Assembly: GCA_028876585.1 (NCBI GenBank)
Contig: JAGWRL010000210.1
Location: 1-7,027 of the forward strand
Length of the DNA: 7,027 nt
Direction: 5' to 3'
DNA from: Pseudomonadota bacterium
GTDB taxonomy: Bacteria; Pseudomonadota; Alphaproteobacteria; Rhizobiales; Beijerinckiaceae
The position numbers and the translations under genes were made by a program. Shown here piece by piece: positions 6,489 through 7,027 of the stretch (position 1 is its first letter; each line of letters begins with the position of its first letter). The notes beneath the pieces were generated by a model, which was given only the letters and a program-made list of their open reading frames with translations, made no database searches and was not told the origin of the DNA.

Positions 6489-6863
6489 ATGTCCAAGCCC
6501 GAGACCCGCGTCTACAGCGAGAGCGAGACCAATGAGCGGCTGGCGGCGGAATTGCCGAAATGGCGGCTCGAAAACGGCTGGATCCGCCGCAAATACAAGA
6601 CCCATAGTTGGAAGGGGACGATGATGGCGGTGCAGACGATCGGCCATCTCGCCGAGGCCGCCTGGCACCACCCCGATCTCGCCGTGTCCTACGCCTTCGT
6701 CGAAGTGAAGCTGACGACGCATGACGCCAAGGGGATCACCGACAAGGATTTCGAACTGGCGAAAAAGATCGAGGAGGTGATCGGCTGGCGCCCCGCCGCC
6801 GGCGCCGCGCTCGAAGGCACGCCGCAGGGCGATCCGCGCTTCGCCTATATCAAGTACGACTGA
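6489..6863 (+). CDS. 4a-hydroxytetrahydrobiopterin dehydratase (pterin-4a-carbinolamine dehydratase family)
   Basis: The family dehydrates the 4a-carbinolamine pterin formed by aromatic amino acid hydroxylases, regenerating the quinonoid pterin. The 124-aa protein carries EAAWHHPDLAVSYAFVEVKLTTHDA (residues 56-80). H60, H61 and H78 have the same spacing as the H61, H62 and H79 active-site histidines of mammalian PCD/DCoH, so it is probably catalytic. It is longer than the usual 95-110 aa because of about 25 extra C-terminal residues (GWRPAAGAALEG... to the end). AGGGAG lies 6 nt ahead of the ATG. No phenylalanine hydroxylase is present nearby, so the physiological pterin is unknown; a role with another pterin cofactor is possible. 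It lies 35 bp downstream of mutM, on the same strand. Confidence 0.88.
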   Translation: MSKPETRVYSESETNERLAAELPKWRLENGWIRRKYKTHSWKGTMMAVQTIGHLAEAAWHHPDLAVSYAFVEVKLTTHDAKGITDKDFELAKKIEEVIGWRPAAGAALEGTPQGDPRFAYIKYD

Positions 6864-6944
6864 GGCTTTCGGCGGATTCGGGTGGCTGGCTACGGCGTCG
6901 TCGCCTATGTCGCGGCGTCACAGCACGAACCGGAACCGCGAACC

Positions 6945-7027
6945 ATGTCGCAAGCCGAAACTCCGCCCGTGATGGGCGCACGCGAATGGCTGCTGCTTTT
7001 CGCGTTATCGGCGCTGTGGGGCGGCTC
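6945..7027 (+). CDS. Probable EamA/DMT-family transporter, N-terminal fragment (3' end cut)
   Basis: Only 27 codons and two bases are visible. They read MSQAETPPVMGAREW, then a hydrophobic stretch LLLFALSALWGGS. The SALWGGS ending of a first membrane helix is typical of the drug/metabolite transporter superfamily (EamA domain, ten membrane helices in full proteins), which exports or imports metabolites across the inner membrane. The substrate cannot be guessed. ATG 6945 is chosen because family members usually have a short N-terminus before helix 1; ATG 6972 and an upstream in-frame GTG at 6882 (with GGCGGA ahead of it) are alternatives. The 81-bp gap after the pterin dehydratase gene (6864-6944) shows no convincing terminator or promoter. 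Confidence 0.65.
   Translation, partial: MSQAETPPVMGAREWLLLFALSALWGG

Noticed and set aside
6841..6910. Repeated TCGCCTAT at 6841 and 6901
   Set aside because: It is only 8 bp of common codon sequence, with no extension or conserved spacing.
6864..6944. Terminator after the pterin dehydratase gene
   Set aside because: Only a 4-bp stem (GGCG/CGCC) with no T tract could be found in the 81-bp gap.

Overview
The window is compact, GC-rich bacterial DNA with long spurious antisense reading frames, as expected at this base composition. The protein families, the gene order and a GLVPGIH/MAGTSPAMT-type palindromic repeat all point to an alphaproteobacterium. The order Hyphomicrobiales (Rhizobiales) is most likely, but the genus cannot be fixed from sequence alone. 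The content is mostly housekeeping. I see no RNA gene, CRISPR array, phage gene or insertion sequence, and no gene-free stretch longer than 100 bases.

Layout: (1) positions 2-910 (+) hold the C-terminal three quarters of 5-methylthioribose kinase (mtnK, methionine salvage), cut by the left edge. (2) It runs tail to tail into a short-form 6-phosphogluconate dehydrogenase (gnd, 907-1887, -); the two stop codons share one CTAG. (3) efp (elongation factor P, 1984-2553, -) lies upstream of gnd on the same strand. (4) Across a 75-bp divergent intergenic region lies epmA (2629-3825, +), which encodes the enzyme that lysylates EF-P; enzyme and substrate are thus neighbours. (5) Downstream of epmA, on the same strand, come recQ (3801-5615), mutM (5608-6453) and a pterin-4a-carbinolamine dehydratase (6489-6863). 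The first three genes overlap end to start, suggesting a translationally coupled operon. (6) The right edge cuts the first 27 codons of a probable EamA/DMT-family transporter (6945 onward).

The most striking structure is inside epmA: an in-frame 135-bp composite palindrome at 3197-3331. It has two 33-bp inverted arms that match at 30 of 33 positions, and each arm is itself a perfect small hairpin. Two of the three differences between the arms are compensatory within the small hairpins. It looks like a REP/BIME-like or Rickettsia-palindromic-element-like unit that has entered an essential-type coding frame without breaking it, adding about 45 residues to the EF-P ligase. The radical-SAM partner EpmB (lysine 2,3-aminomutase), often found beside epmA in related bacteria, is absent here.

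Functionally the window joins EF-P and its modifying enzyme (relief of polyproline stalling), a DNA repair pair (RecQ helicase, Fpg glycosylase), pentose-phosphate metabolism, methionine salvage and pterin recycling. Apart from EF-P and EpmA, no shared pathway is evident.
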